Below, piece by piece: positions 37,800 through 45,840 of a stretch of DNA of 45,840 nt. The stretch covers positions 1-45,840 of the forward strand of contig CACJVQ010000008.1 of assembly GCA_902596915.1 (NCBI GenBank), in the 5' to 3' direction. The notes beneath the pieces are model-generated. The model was not told where the DNA came from and ran no database searches. It saw only the letters and a list, made by a program, of their open reading frames with translations. This DNA is from an uncultured Pelagibacteraceae bacterium. Its GTDB lineage: Bacteria; Pseudomonadota; Alphaproteobacteria; Pelagibacterales; Pelagibacteraceae. The stretch's first letter is position 1. Each line of letters starts with the position of its first letter. A program made the translations under genes and the position numbers.

Positions 37800-39220
37800 T
37801 ATCTAAAATAATTTTTAACCCTGTCAATTGTTTGATTGAAAATTTTTACCTTATATTTTGAATTTAAAGATAGATCATAAGATGTATAAACATCATTAAT
37901 AATATCGTTATTTGCTTTAGTAGAATATTCTTCAACATTATCGGTATTTTTTTCCATATCTGAATAATAAATATTGCTGATTTTTGTAAGAAAAACTTTA
38001 TTTGTTTCCCCAGTTACTAATGAGAAACTTTCTTTTGGTAATGTGTATAAAAGTTTTAAAGAATCTGGGTCAAAAACTTCGTAATCATTACTGTTTTTAA
38101 TATTTATAGTCTTAATATTATTTGTATCTTTTGATAATTTCAAAAACTCATCATCATTAAAAATCTTTTTGTCAATTTTTTCAAAAAGACTTTTATTAAA
38201 TTCAAATTTCTTTTTTAAAATTACATTATTTTTAACTTTTTCTAAAAATTTTGGATCTGTTTTGTTTGGAATTTTTTTGTTAATATTTGATATTTCAAAA
38301 ATTAGATAATAATCATTTTTGTCAACTAGTTGTATTTTATCCTGTTTTCTTTTTGAGTAAATTTCTTCAAGTATTTCATCTGAATCATCATTCAAGACAA
38401 AATTATTAATTTGATTTAGTTTGAAATTATAAATTTCATTAATTTCTCTAATATTTGATCCGTTTAAAATGTTATTTTCTATCTCATCAATTTTCTTAAA
38501 AAATTCATCATTAAACTCATCTATTTCTATTAGATTTTTAGGGGTAATTTTTGCATAAGTCACATCAATAAAATCAATTTTCAAAATTTCTTGATTATTT
38601 TTAATGAAATCCTCAACTTCTAATTTAGTTGCAGTTTTATCATGAACCAAGTCTAAATCTAAAAATTCGATCTCAATTTTTTTATTTTCATTGATATATA
38701 TTTTATTTTTTAAAAAATAAGGCGACTTAATTCCCCCACTAATATAATTAAATAAATTTTCTTTAAGCTCTTGTCTCTTTAATGAATTTTCAAATGTCGA
38801 AGCACTTAAGTTGTTTTCTAATAGGAATTTTTCATACTTAACTCTTGAAAACTTCTTATTATCATCAAGCAGTATTGAATTAGATCTTATTTTATTTGCC
38901 AATGCCTCCTCTGACATTGATACATTTAATTCTTTAATTTCCATCTCAATTAATTTTTCAGATACCAATTCTGATAAAATATTTTCAATAATATTTTTAT
39001 CTATGTTTGCTTTTATAATGTCATTTGTGAGTCTTGACTCGTTTATAAAATTTACAAAATCTTTTGATGAGATTGCTTCATTGTTTATCTTAGCAACGTT
39101 GTTTGTATTACCTCCACTAAAAACACTACCCATGCCCCAAAATACAAACGGAATTATAATAATTCCGACAAGTACTCCAGCTAATTTTGAATTTGAGAAA
39201 CCTCTTAATTTACTTATCAT
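37799..39220 (-). CDS. PpiD/SurA-like periplasmic chaperone with degenerate PPIase region
   Basis: This is a probable inner-membrane-anchored folding factor for exported proteins. The N terminus has the PpiD pattern: a short cytoplasmic segment (MISKLRGFSNSKLA), one transmembrane helix (about residues 14-32, VLVGIIIIPFVFWGMGSVF), then a SurA-N-like helical region with INNEAISSKDFVNFI and ILSELVSEKLIEMEIKELNVSMSEEALANKI. At 473 aa it is shorter than the roughly 620-residue E. coli PpiD. I cannot find a convincing parvulin active-site pattern in residues 190-330, so catalysis may be lost. It is the first gene of the minus-strand unit and overlaps trpE by one base; this order before trpE is common in alphaproteobacteria. 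Confidence 0.8.
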   Translation of the reverse strand: MISKLRGFSNSKLAGVLVGIIIIPFVFWGMGSVFSGGNTNNVAKINNEAISSKDFVNFINESRLTNDIIKANIDKNIIENILSELVSEKLIEMEIKELNVSMSEEALANKIRSNSILLDDNKKFSRVKYEKFLLENNLSASTFENSLKRQELKENLFNYISGGIKSPYFLKNKIYINENKKIEIEFLDLDLVHDKTATKLEVEDFIKNNQEILKIDFIDVTYAKITPKNLIEIDEFNDEFFKKIDEIENNILNGSNIREINEIYNFKLNQINNFVLNDDSDEILEEIYSKRKQDKIQLVDKNDYYLIFEISNINKKIPNKTDPKFLEKVKNNVILKKKFEFNKSLFEKIDKKIFNDDEFLKLSKDTNNIKTINIKNSNDYEVFDPDSLKLLYTLPKESFSLVTGETNKVFLTKISNIYYSDMEKNTDNVEEYSTKANNDIINDVYTSYDLSLNSKYKVKIFNQTIDRVKNYFR

Positions 39221-39281
39221 ATTCTATTGTCTTTATTTATTGATCTAAAAAAAAATAAACATATAAATTATATTAATCTTT
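39221..39281. promoter_or_regulatory. Divergent promoter region between ppiD-like gene and tpiA
   Basis: This 61-base, almost pure A/T gap is the only divergent junction in the window, so it should hold promoters for both the minus-strand ppiD-trp unit and the plus-strand tpiA unit. For tpiA, TTGATC (39240-39245) and TATAAA (39262-39267) with a 16-base spacer are plausible, which would start transcription only about 8 bases before the ATG. I see no Shine-Dalgarno before tpiA. No confident promoter could be picked for the other strand. Confidence 0.45.
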
Positions 39282-40028
39282 ATGACAAATAATAAAATGT
39301 ATTTCATTGCCAATTGGAAGATGTTTGGGTCAGTTAAGTCGGTTAATTCATTAAATAAAGTAATAAGTTATTCAAAAACAAAGAAACTTAAAGCCAATAT
39401 TATCTATTGTCCACCTTATACATTGATCAAATCTTTTGTAGATAAAACAAAAAAATCAAATATTAAAATTGGTGCTCAAGATTGTCATACACAAATAAAC
39501 TATGGACCTTTCACTGGAGCTATAAGCTCAAAGATGATTAAAGATTTAGGGGGTGAATTTGTTATAATTGGACATTCAGAAACAAGAGCAGAAAATGATA
39601 ATAAAAAAATTAATTTAAAGATTAAGTCTGCACTTAATGAAAAATTAAATGTCATTTTATGCATAGGTGAAAAATTGATTGATAAAAGAAAAAATAAAAC
39701 AAAATATGTTTTAAAAAAACAATTACTTGAAGGTTTAAAAAATTTAAAGAATTTAAATAAAGTTATAATTGCATATGAACCTGTTTGGTCGATTGGCACA
39801 GGCATTATTCCTAGTGAAAATGATTTAAAAAAAAATATTAGATTTATAAAAAACACCTTAAAGATTTCAAAAAAATTTACAAAATCTAAGATTTTATATG
39901 GAGGCTCTGTAAACCCAAAAAATATAAAAAATTTAATGAGAATTGATAATATTGATGGTTTTTTGGTTGGTGGAGCATCAACTAATGAAAAAATATTTAT
40001 TGATATAATGAAAAAATCAATTAATTAG
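39282..40028 (+). CDS. tpiA: Triose-phosphate isomerase
   Basis: This enzyme interconverts dihydroxyacetone phosphate and glyceraldehyde 3-phosphate in central carbon metabolism. Active-site residues are visible: Lys13 in ANWKMFG, His98 in IIGHSETR and Glu166 in IAYEPVWSIGTG, plus the phosphate-gripping LYGGSVNPKN and FLVGGAST. The 248-residue length is standard. It begins the plus-strand tpiA-secG-pyrG-kdsA-eno group and lies opposite the ppiD-like gene, the common alphaproteobacterial arrangement. Confidence 0.96.
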   Translation: MTNNKMYFIANWKMFGSVKSVNSLNKVISYSKTKKLKANIIYCPPYTLIKSFVDKTKKSNIKIGAQDCHTQINYGPFTGAISSKMIKDLGGEFVIIGHSETRAENDNKKINLKIKSALNEKLNVILCIGEKLIDKRKNKTKYVLKKQLLEGLKNLKNLNKVIIAYEPVWSIGTGIIPSENDLKKNIRFIKNTLKISKKFTKSKILYGGSVNPKNIKNLMRIDNIDGFLVGGASTNEKIFIDIMKKSIN

Positions 40029-40033
40029 GCGTC

Positions 40034-40336
40034 GTGGAAAACATACTATTAATTATAAATATAATATTAGCAGCAATTCTAGTATTGCTGGTTTTGTTTC
40101 AAAAATCTGAAGGTGGAGCCTTGGGTATTGGAGTTTCTCAAGATAACTTTATGTTTTCAAGGTCAGCTGGGAATTTTATGACTAAAGCAACGGCTATTGT
40201 TGCTACATTATTCATAATTTGTAGTCTAGGATTAACTATTATTTCACGAGGAGATCTTCCTTCAAACACTTCTGTAATTGATAAAATAGAAGAAAATGCA
40301 GATGATGCTCCTAAATTACCAGAAAATAATAATTAA
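40034..40336 (+). CDS. secG: Preprotein translocase subunit SecG
   Basis: This small accessory subunit of the SecYEG protein export channel has two transmembrane helices (about residues 3-22 and 52-70). Between them is the conserved loop LFQKSEGGALGIGVSQDNFMFSRSAGNFMTKATA. The C-terminal tail is short and acidic. At 100 aa it is within the family range. Translation starts at GTG 40034, five bases after tpiA, giving VENILLIINIILA, the expected first helix. Confidence 0.92.
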   Translation: MENILLIINIILAAILVLLVLFQKSEGGALGIGVSQDNFMFSRSAGNFMTKATAIVATLFIICSLGLTIISRGDLPSNTSVIDKIEENADDAPKLPENNN

Positions 40337-40376
40337 TACTTTTATTTTTTTAAATCATTGGCTATAACATAATTCC

Positions 40377-41999
40377 ATGGCGCGATATATATTTGTCACT
40401 GGCGGCGTGGTTTCATCACTAGGTAAAGGTTTGTCATCAGCATCGCTTGGATACTTGCTTAGATCACAAGGCTATAAGGTTAGAATAAGAAAAATGGATC
40501 CATATTTAAATGTTGATCCTGGAACAATGAGTCCATTTCAACATGGTGAAGTTTTTGTAACTGATGATGGCGCTGAAACAGATTTAGATTTAGGACATTA
40601 CGAAAGATTTACAAATATTTCAGCCAAACAATCTGACAATATTACTACAGGTAGAATTTATAGTGATATCATAAAAAAAGAGAGAAGAGGAGGTTATCTC
40701 GGAAAAACAGTTCAAGTAATTCCACATGTTACAGATAGAATTAAAGAGTTTATAAAAAAAGATATAACAAATGAAGATTTTGTAATTTGTGAAATTGGAG
40801 GAACGGTTGGTGATATTGAGAGCTTACCATTTTTAGAAGCTATAAGACAGTTTTCAAATGATAATGGCAGATCAAAATCATTATTTATTCATTTAACATT
40901 TGTTCCATTTTTAAAATCTTCAGATGAAATTAAAACAAAGCCAACGCAACATTCTGTTAAAGAATTAAGAAGTATAGGAATTCAACCTGATATAGTGATC
41001 TGTAGATCTCAACAGTCTATTCCTTTAGATCAAAGAAGAAAAATATCCCTATTTTGTAATGTGGACATTGCTAATGTTATAGAAACAGTTGATGTAAAAA
41101 CTATTTATGAAGCCCCAATAAGTTTCTTTAATCAAAAATTAGATAAGCAAGTTTTAAAATTCTTTAAAATAAAATCTAGAAAAAGACCAAACTTGCTACC
41201 TTGGAAAAAAATTACAAATATAGTTTTAAAAACAAAAAGAACAGTAAATATTGCTATCATAGGCAAATATGTAAACTTAAAAGATGCTTATAAATCACTT
41301 GATGAGGCTCTCACGCATGGGGGAATTTCAAATAAAGTTAAAGTTAACTTAGTAAGAATTGAGTCAGATAAACTTAGATCAAAAGAAATTAAATCAAAAT
41401 TAAAGAATGTATCTGGAATATTGATACCAGGAGGGTTTGGCAAAAGAGGAACAGAGGGAAAAATTGAGGCAATTAGATATGCCAGAGAGAGAAAAATACC
41501 TTTTCTAGGTATTTGTTTTGGAATGCAAATGGCCATGATTGAGTTTGCAAGAAATATTCTAAAAATTAAAAAAGCTGGCTCTAGTGAACTAGATAAAAAT
41601 TGTTTTGCCGTAATAGGATTAATTGATGAATGGAACAAAGATGGAAAAATTATAAAAGGAACTGATAAAAATCTGGGAGGAACAATGAGATTAGGTTTAT
41701 ATGAGGCAAAACTAAGAAATAATTCTGCCATAAAAAATATCTATAAATCTAATATCATTAAAGAAAGACACAGACATAGATATGAGGTCAATATAAATTT
41801 AATGCAAAAATTTGAAAAAAAAGGTTTGATATTTTCAGGAATTTCTCCTGATAATAAATTACCTGAAATTATTGAGCTTAAAAATCATCCATGGTTTATT
41901 GGAGTTCAATTTCATCCAGAATTTAAATCTAGACCTTTAAATCCTCATCCTTTATTCTCTTCATTTATTAAAGCTGCAAAATCTTTTAATGGAAAATAA
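40377..41999 (+). CDS. pyrG: CTP synthase
   Basis: This enzyme makes CTP from UTP with glutamine-derived ammonia. The N-terminal synthetase domain begins [24 protein letters not shown] and includes [39 protein letters not shown] and [12 protein letters not shown]. The C-terminal glutamine amidotransferase domain has the nucleophile Cys in FLGICFGMQ and the VQFHPEF His/Glu. The 540-residue length is standard. A 40-base gap precedes it, with TATAAC at 40363-40368 as a weak -10 candidate. It overlaps kdsA by 11 bases. Confidence 0.97.
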   Translation: MARYIFVTGGVVSSLGKGLSSASLGYLLRSQGYKVRIRKMDPYLNVDPGTMSPFQHGEVFVTDDGAETDLDLGHYERFTNISAKQSDNITTGRIYSDIIKKERRGGYLGKTVQVIPHVTDRIKEFIKKDITNEDFVICEIGGTVGDIESLPFLEAIRQFSNDNGRSKSLFIHLTFVPFLKSSDEIKTKPTQHSVKELRSIGIQPDIVICRSQQSIPLDQRRKISLFCNVDIANVIETVDVKTIYEAPISFFNQKLDKQVLKFFKIKSRKRPNLLPWKKITNIVLKTKRTVNIAIIGKYVNLKDAYKSLDEALTHGGISNKVKVNLVRIESDKLRSKEIKSKLKNVSGILIPGGFGKRGTEGKIEAIRYARERKIPFLGICFGMQMAMIEFARNILKIKKAGSSELDKNCFAVIGLIDEWNKDGKIIKGTDKNLGGTMRLGLYEAKLRNNSAIKNIYKSNIIKERHRHRYEVNINLMQKFEKKGLIFSGISPDNKLPEIIELKNHPWFIGVQFHPEFKSRPLNPHPLFSSFIKAAKSFNGK

Positions 42000-42813
42000 A
42001 ATAGTTAACTGTAACGGTATAGAAATTTCGAACAAAAATAAAATTTGTTTAATAGCTGGTCCTTGTCAACTTGAAACCGAGCAACATGCTTTGGACATGG
42101 CAGGAAAAATTAAAGAAATTACAAGAAAGTATAATATTGGATTTATTTATAAAACTTCATTTGATAAGGCTAATAGAACAAGCTTAAAAGGCAAAAGAGG
42201 AGCTGGTTTAGAAAACTCCTTGCCTGTATTTGATAAAATAAAAAAAGATATTAACGTACCTGTTCTTACTGATATACATAATGAAGAACAATGTTCCCTA
42301 GTTTCTAATCATGTAGATATACTTCAAATTCCAGCATTTCTTTGTAGACAAACAGATTTATTAATTGCTGCTGCTAAAACCAATAAAATCATTAATGTGA
42401 AAAAGGGTCAATTCCTAGCACCATGGGATATGGTGAATGTAACCAAAAAAATTTCTGATAGTGGTAATAAAAATATTTTAGTGACCGAAAGAGGAGCTAG
42501 CTTTGGTTATAATACATTGGTCTCAGATATGAGATCTATTCCCATCATGGCAAAAAATGGTTATCCAGTAGTATTTGACGGAACTCATTCGGTGCAACAA
42601 CCTGGTGGACTTGGTGAAAAAAGTGGCGGTCAAAGAGAATTTGTTGAGTATTTATCAAGAGCTGCAGTTGCAGTAGGCATTGCAGCAATTTTTTTGGAAA
42701 CGCATCAAGACCCTGATAATGCTCCATCAGATGGTCCAAATATGGTCCCTTTAGACAAATTAGACGAGCTAATTAATCAAATTGTAGAAATTGATAATTT
42801 AGTTAAAAAGTAA
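41989..42813 (+). CDS. kdsA: 3-deoxy-8-phosphooctulonate synthase (KDO-8-P synthase)
   Basis: This enzyme condenses PEP with arabinose 5-phosphate to KDO 8-phosphate, needed for the lipopolysaccharide core, so it complements the lpx genes in this window. Visible signatures are [96 protein letters not shown] and [13 protein letters not shown]. The 274-residue length is normal. Its enzymatic PEP demand fits with its neighbour eno, which makes PEP. Three bases separate it from eno. Confidence 0.96.
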   Translation: MENKIVNCNGIEISNKNKICLIAGPCQLETEQHALDMAGKIKEITRKYNIGFIYKTSFDKANRTSLKGKRGAGLENSLPVFDKIKKDINVPVLTDIHNEEQCSLVSNHVDILQIPAFLCRQTDLLIAAAKTNKIINVKKGQFLAPWDMVNVTKKISDSGNKNILVTERGASFGYNTLVSDMRSIPIMAKNGYPVVFDGTHSVQQPGGLGEKSGGQREFVEYLSRAAVAVGIAAIFLETHQDPDNAPSDGPNMVPLDKLDELINQIVEIDNLVKK

Positions 42814-42816
42814 TTA

Positions 42817-44076
42817 ATGAGCAAAATCAAAAGAGTTGTAGCCAGACAGGTTTATGATAGCAGGGGAAATCCTACTATTGAAGCAGAAGTATTTGTTAAT
42901 AATTTAAGCGCTTCAGCAATTTGTCCTTCAGGCGCATCAACAGGAACTTTTGAGGCTTATGAAAAAAGAGATAAAAGTAACAAAAAATATTTAGGAAAAA
43001 GTGTTTTAATACCAGTCGCGACCATAAATAAATTAATTTCTAATAAATTAAAAAATCAAAATATCCATGACCAAGAGAGAATAGATAGTATTCTCATAAA
43101 ATTAGATGGCACAAAACAAAAAACAAAATTAGGTGCGAATACAATATTAGCCGTATCCATGGCTTCAAAAAAACTATCAGCAAAAGTTAAAAAAATACCT
43201 TTATATAAAAATTTTATAGTTAAAAAAAATTTTAAACTCCCCTTTCCTTTAATGAATATTATTAATGGGGGCGCACATGCTGATAATGGCCTTAGAATAC
43301 AAGAGTTTATGATTAGACCTGATAAAGCAAAATCATTTAATGATGCTGTCAGAATGTGTTTTTTAGTAATAAACAATTTAAAAGCATTATTAAAAAAAGC
43401 AGGTCACTCTATTAATGTAGGTGATGAAGGTGGTTTTGCGCCAATGATAAGCGATAATGAGAGTGCTTTAAGGCTTATAGTTCAAGCGATCAAAAAATCA
43501 GGTTTTAAAAATGGTAAAGATGTATCTATTTGTTTAGATGTTGCAGCAAACGAACTAATTAAAAAAGGTAAATATTCAATTCATTCTAAAAATTACATAA
43601 GTGTCGATCAATCAATTAAAAAATATTTAGAGCTTATTAAAAAATATCAAATTAAATCAATTGAGGATCCATTTGGTGAGGATGATTGGAAGGCATGGTC
43701 TAAATTTGTTAATATAACAAAAAACAAAACACAAATAATAGGTGATGATCTTTTTGTAACTAATCTTGAAAGATTAAAAATAGGTTTTCTGAATTTATCC
43801 GCTAACAGTATTTTGATAAAATTGAACCAAATTGGAACAGTAACCGAAACGTTAGAAGTAATAAAATTTGCTCAACTTATTGGTTTTAAAACAATCATCT
43901 CTCATAGATCTGGTGATACTGAAGATACATTTATCGCTGATTTAGCAGTGGGCACCAATTCAAATCAAATCAAAACTGGGTCTCTTGCAAGATCAGAGAG
44001 AATAGCAAAATATAACCAACTAATTCGTATTGAAGAAGACCTTGGTAGATCTGCTAAAATGAATAAAATTGATTAA
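42817..44076 (+). CDS. eno: Enolase
   Basis: This enzyme interconverts 2-phosphoglycerate and phosphoenolpyruvate. Motifs include ARQVYDSRGNPTIEAEV, PSGASTGTFEA, NIINGGAHADNGLRIQEFMI, NVGDEGGFAP, the metal ligands in SICLDVAANEL, SIEDPFGEDDW and IGDDLFVTN, and the late LIKLNQIGTVTET and SHRSGDTEDTFIADLAVG. At 419 aa it is a few residues shorter than usual (about 425-430). Its stop overlaps the ftsB start by one base (TAATG). Confidence 0.97.
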   Translation: MSKIKRVVARQVYDSRGNPTIEAEVFVNNLSASAICPSGASTGTFEAYEKRDKSNKKYLGKSVLIPVATINKLISNKLKNQNIHDQERIDSILIKLDGTKQKTKLGANTILAVSMASKKLSAKVKKIPLYKNFIVKKNFKLPFPLMNIINGGAHADNGLRIQEFMIRPDKAKSFNDAVRMCFLVINNLKALLKKAGHSINVGDEGGFAPMISDNESALRLIVQAIKKSGFKNGKDVSICLDVAANELIKKGKYSIHSKNYISVDQSIKKYLELIKKYQIKSIEDPFGEDDWKAWSKFVNITKNKTQIIGDDLFVTNLERLKIGFLNLSANSILIKLNQIGTVTETLEVIKFAQLIGFKTIISHRSGDTEDTFIADLAVGTNSNQIKTGSLARSERIAKYNQLIRIEEDLGRSAKMNKID

Positions 44077-44384
44077 TGTTAGAAAAATTAAAAAAAAACT
44101 ATTTTATTCTTATCATCACATTTCTGTTTATCTATTTTTTCTTTAATTTATTAGATGGTGATAGAGGCCTCATTTCTTACATGGAAAAGAAAGATATATA
44201 TAAGCAACTAAAAAATAATCAAATTACTCTTAACAGTAAAATAGAAGATTTAGAGCACAAAAATTCACTTTTAACAGAAAATATAGATCTAGATTTCATA
44301 GAAATATTAATAAGAGAAAAGTTTTTATTTGGAAAAGAAGGTGAGACTACCTATATAATCAAAGATAATGGAAATCAAAAATAG
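44076..44384 (+). CDS. ftsB: FtsB/DivIC-family septum formation protein
   Basis: This is a probable small bitopic division protein of the FtsQBL complex. It has a short lysine-rich N terminus, one transmembrane helix (about residues 9-26) and a heptad-like coiled coil (about residues 35-70, [21 protein letters not shown] onward), ending in a [15 protein letters not shown] segment typical of the family. The 102-residue length fits. The assignment rests on architecture and on position right after eno, where this gene is found in many proteobacteria. It overlaps lipA by 17 bases. Confidence 0.85.
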   Translation: MLEKLKKNYFILIITFLFIYFFFNLLDGDRGLISYMEKKDIYKQLKNNQITLNSKIEDLEHKNSLLTENIDLDFIEILIREKFLFGKEGETTYIIKDNGNQK

Positions 44385-45300
44385 ACCAAGACACCCTGAA
44401 AAAGTTAATAAACCGATTAATCCTATCAAAAAGAAACCTGAGTGGATTAGATCCAAGCTACTAAATAGTAAAGAATTTTTTTTAACCAAAACAGTTGTTA
44501 ATAAAGATAATCTCGTAACAGTTTGCCAAGAAGCAAACTGTCCTAATATAACTGAATGCTGGAGCAAAAGGCATGCAACACTAATGATAATGGGTGACAC
44601 ATGTACAAGAGCATGTGCGTTTTGTGATGTTAAAACAGGAAAACCAGAAAAATTAGATCAATTTGAGCCAATTAAAATAGCGAATGCAGTTAAAAAATTA
44701 AGTTTAAGACATGTTGTTATTACATCTGTTGATAGAGACGACCTTTCAGATGGCGGATCAAATCATTTTCATGATGTTATTGTTGCAACAAGGAAAAAAA
44801 ATCCAAATACAACAATTGAAGTTTTAACGCCTGATTTTTTAAGAAAAGGAGAAGCTTATAAAAGAGTATTGGAAGCAAGCCCAGATGTTTTTAATCACAA
44901 TATTGAAACTGTTCCAAGTCTTTATGTGAAAGTTAGACCAGGGGCAAGATATTTTGGATCATTAGAACTTTTAAAAAATTCAAAAAAATTCAATAAAAAT
45001 GTTTTTACAAAATCAGGAATTATGGTTGGATTTGGAGAAACAAAAGATGAAATAATTCAAGTTATGGATGATCTAAGATCTGCAGAAGTTGATTTCTTAA
45101 CCATAGGTCAATATCTTCAACCTTCGGCCAAGCACTTTCCATTAAATAGGTATTACCATCCAGATGAATTTAAAGAATTGGGTAAAATAGCAAAATCCAA
45201 AGGATTTTTATTAGTATCCTCATCACCTTTAACAAGATCTTCTTATCATGCTGACGAAGATTTTAATAAACTCAAAAATAATAGAAATAATATTCATTAA
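44368..45300 (+). CDS. lipA: Lipoyl synthase
   Basis: This radical SAM enzyme inserts sulfur into octanoyl groups on lipoyl domains of 2-oxoacid dehydrogenases and the glycine cleavage system. The auxiliary cluster cysteines are Cys53, Cys58 and Cys64 (CX4CX5C), and the radical SAM cysteines are Cys79, Cys83 and Cys86 (CTRACAFC). [28 protein letters not shown] and a C-terminal [11 protein letters not shown] are typical. The 310-residue length is normal. In many alphaproteobacteria the pyruvate dehydrogenase genes lie between ftsB and lipA; here lipA directly overlaps ftsB. Confidence 0.96.
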   Translation: MEIKNRPRHPEKVNKPINPIKKKPEWIRSKLLNSKEFFLTKTVVNKDNLVTVCQEANCPNITECWSKRHATLMIMGDTCTRACAFCDVKTGKPEKLDQFEPIKIANAVKKLSLRHVVITSVDRDDLSDGGSNHFHDVIVATRKKNPNTTIEVLTPDFLRKGEAYKRVLEASPDVFNHNIETVPSLYVKVRPGARYFGSLELLKNSKKFNKNVFTKSGIMVGFGETKDEIIQVMDDLRSAEVDFLTIGQYLQPSAKHFPLNRYYHPDEFKELGKIAKSKGFLLVSSSPLTRSSYHADEDFNKLKNNRNNIH

Positions 45301-45737
45301 TGCCAAAAGCATCAGTTAAGAGATTAATTGATAACAAGAAAGACAAACTCATAGAGTTCGTTTTAGATATTGAAAAATACCCTGAATTTGTTCCATTCTG
45401 TCAGGGTTCAAAAGTACATGAAAGAAAACAAAAAGGAGATTTAACACTTATTGTTGCCGATCTAACTATCGGAAAAGGACCTTTTGTAGATACCTATAAA
45501 AGCGATGTTAAATTCAATAAAAAAGATGACACAATTTTTGTAACAAATATAGATGGTCCTTTAAATTATTTAGAAAATAATTGGAAATTTGAGAAACAAG
45601 GAGATTTAACAGAGGTGACTTTTGATGTTGATTTTGAAATTAAAAATAAATTTTTGAATATTTTAATGACCAAGTCTTTTCAATTTGGTCTTGAAAAAAT
45701 AGCTGATGCATTCCAGAAAAGGGCAGAAAGTTTATAA
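45300..45737 (+). CDS. Coq10/RatA-type START-like lipid-binding protein
   Basis: This is a small polyketide-cyclase/START-fold protein, probably a ubiquinone-binding factor of the COQ10 family. Family features are KDKLIEFVLDIEKYPEFVPFCQGSKV, LTIGKGPFVDTYKSDVKF, the GPLNYLENNWKFEK segment and a terminal helix (FGLEKIADAFQKRAESL). At 145 aa it has the usual length. The E. coli homologue has also been called RatA, but a toxin role is not supported by this context. Its place after lipA is conserved in alphaproteobacteria. The start shares a base with the lipA stop (TAATG). Confidence 0.88.
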   Translation: MPKASVKRLIDNKKDKLIEFVLDIEKYPEFVPFCQGSKVHERKQKGDLTLIVADLTIGKGPFVDTYKSDVKFNKKDDTIFVTNIDGPLNYLENNWKFEKQGDLTEVTFDVDFEIKNKFLNILMTKSFQFGLEKIADAFQKRAESL

Positions 45738-45840
45738 ATGAAAAGTTTAATTTATTTTTTTATATTTTATTTATTTACATCTTCTTCATTCGCCGAATTT
45801 AATTATTATGGATCTATAGACCCAACAAAACATTATAAAA
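45738..45840 (+). CDS. N-terminal fragment of an exported protein of unknown function
   Basis: An ATG directly after the coq10-like stop opens a frame that runs off the window after 34 codons. The residues begin MKSLIYFFIFYLFTSSSFA, a clear signal peptide with a likely cleavage site after SFA, followed by EFNYYGSIDPTKHYK. This suggests a periplasmic or outer-membrane protein. I do not recognise the family from this fragment. Confidence 0.65.
   Translation, partial: MKSLIYFFIFYLFTSSSFAEFNYYGSIDPTKHYK

Noticed and set aside
38811-39248. 145-codon open frame on the plus strand opposite the ppiD-like gene
   Set aside because: The translation is the antisense of the chaperone frame, Ser/Phe/Ile-rich low complexity, and has no independent support.
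41288-41731. 147-codon open frame on the minus strand opposite pyrG
   Set aside because: It is antisense to strongly conserved CTP synthase sequence and its translation resembles no family; an AT-rich shadow frame.
1-45840. tRNA genes, CRISPR arrays, insertion sequences, prophage or defence islands
   Set aside because: Nearly all bases belong to recognisable housekeeping genes; the few gaps (124, 84, 61, 55, 40 and 29 bases) are almost all too short for a tRNA and show no cloverleaf, repeats or inverted ends.

Overview
The window is a compact, very AT-rich (roughly 30% GC by eye, not computed) stretch of chromosome. It most resembles a streamlined marine alphaproteobacterium of the SAR11/Pelagibacter type. 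The grounds are lysine/asparagine/isoleucine-rich proteins, near-zero intergenic space, alphaproteobacterial gene order (nuo-birA-coaX-rnj-proS-lolCD-dnaE; rpsB-tsf-frr-uppS-cdsA-dxr-bamA-lpx; ppiD-trpEGDC-lexA-gltX; tpiA-secG-pyrG-kdsA-eno-ftsB-lipA-coq10), a lexA with the alphaproteobacterial GTTC-N7-GTTC box, and LpxI and CoaX in place of LpxH and CoaA. The exact clade cannot be settled without a tree.

Layout. (1) About 1-20043, plus strand: the distal part of the respiratory complex I operon (nuoF partial through nuoN), then birA, coaX, an RNase J, proS, a LolC/E permease with its LolD ATPase, and dnaE. No gap in this 20 kb exceeds about 8 bases. (2) 20044-20167: the largest non-coding gap, holding a structured rpsB leader. 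(3) 20168-31829, plus strand: translation factors (rpsB, tsf, frr), isoprenoid and phospholipid genes (uppS, cdsA, dxr), and outer-membrane biogenesis (bamA, skp-like ompH, lpxD, fabZ, lpxA, lpxI, lpxB). (4) 39220 back to 31812, minus strand: a PpiD-like chaperone, trpE-trpG-trpD-trpC, lexA with an SOS box, and gltX, which overlaps lpxB tail to tail. (5) 39282 to the end, plus strand: tpiA, secG, pyrG, kdsA, eno, ftsB, lipA, coq10 and the start of an exported protein cut by the window edge.

The genes work together as core housekeeping: NADH oxidation coupled to proton pumping; protein synthesis; undecaprenyl phosphate, MEP-pathway and lipid A synthesis feeding the envelope; lipoprotein and outer-membrane protein assembly; tryptophan synthesis; SOS control; and lower glycolysis. 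I see no tRNA, rRNA, transposase, prophage, CRISPR array or defence system.

No exotic new system is visible. The most notable observations are: an in-frame TAA that cuts the essential gene frr short although the remainder of its reading frame is intact and ends in an ATGA overlap with uppS; an rpsB leader that folds into a three-way junction plus a pseudoknot covering the ribosome binding site; a perfect SOS box at lexA; and several places where genes usually found in these alphaproteobacterial clusters (pyrH, rseP, the pdh genes, moaC/moeA, comEC, gltA) are absent and their neighbours are joined by overlaps or short gaps.
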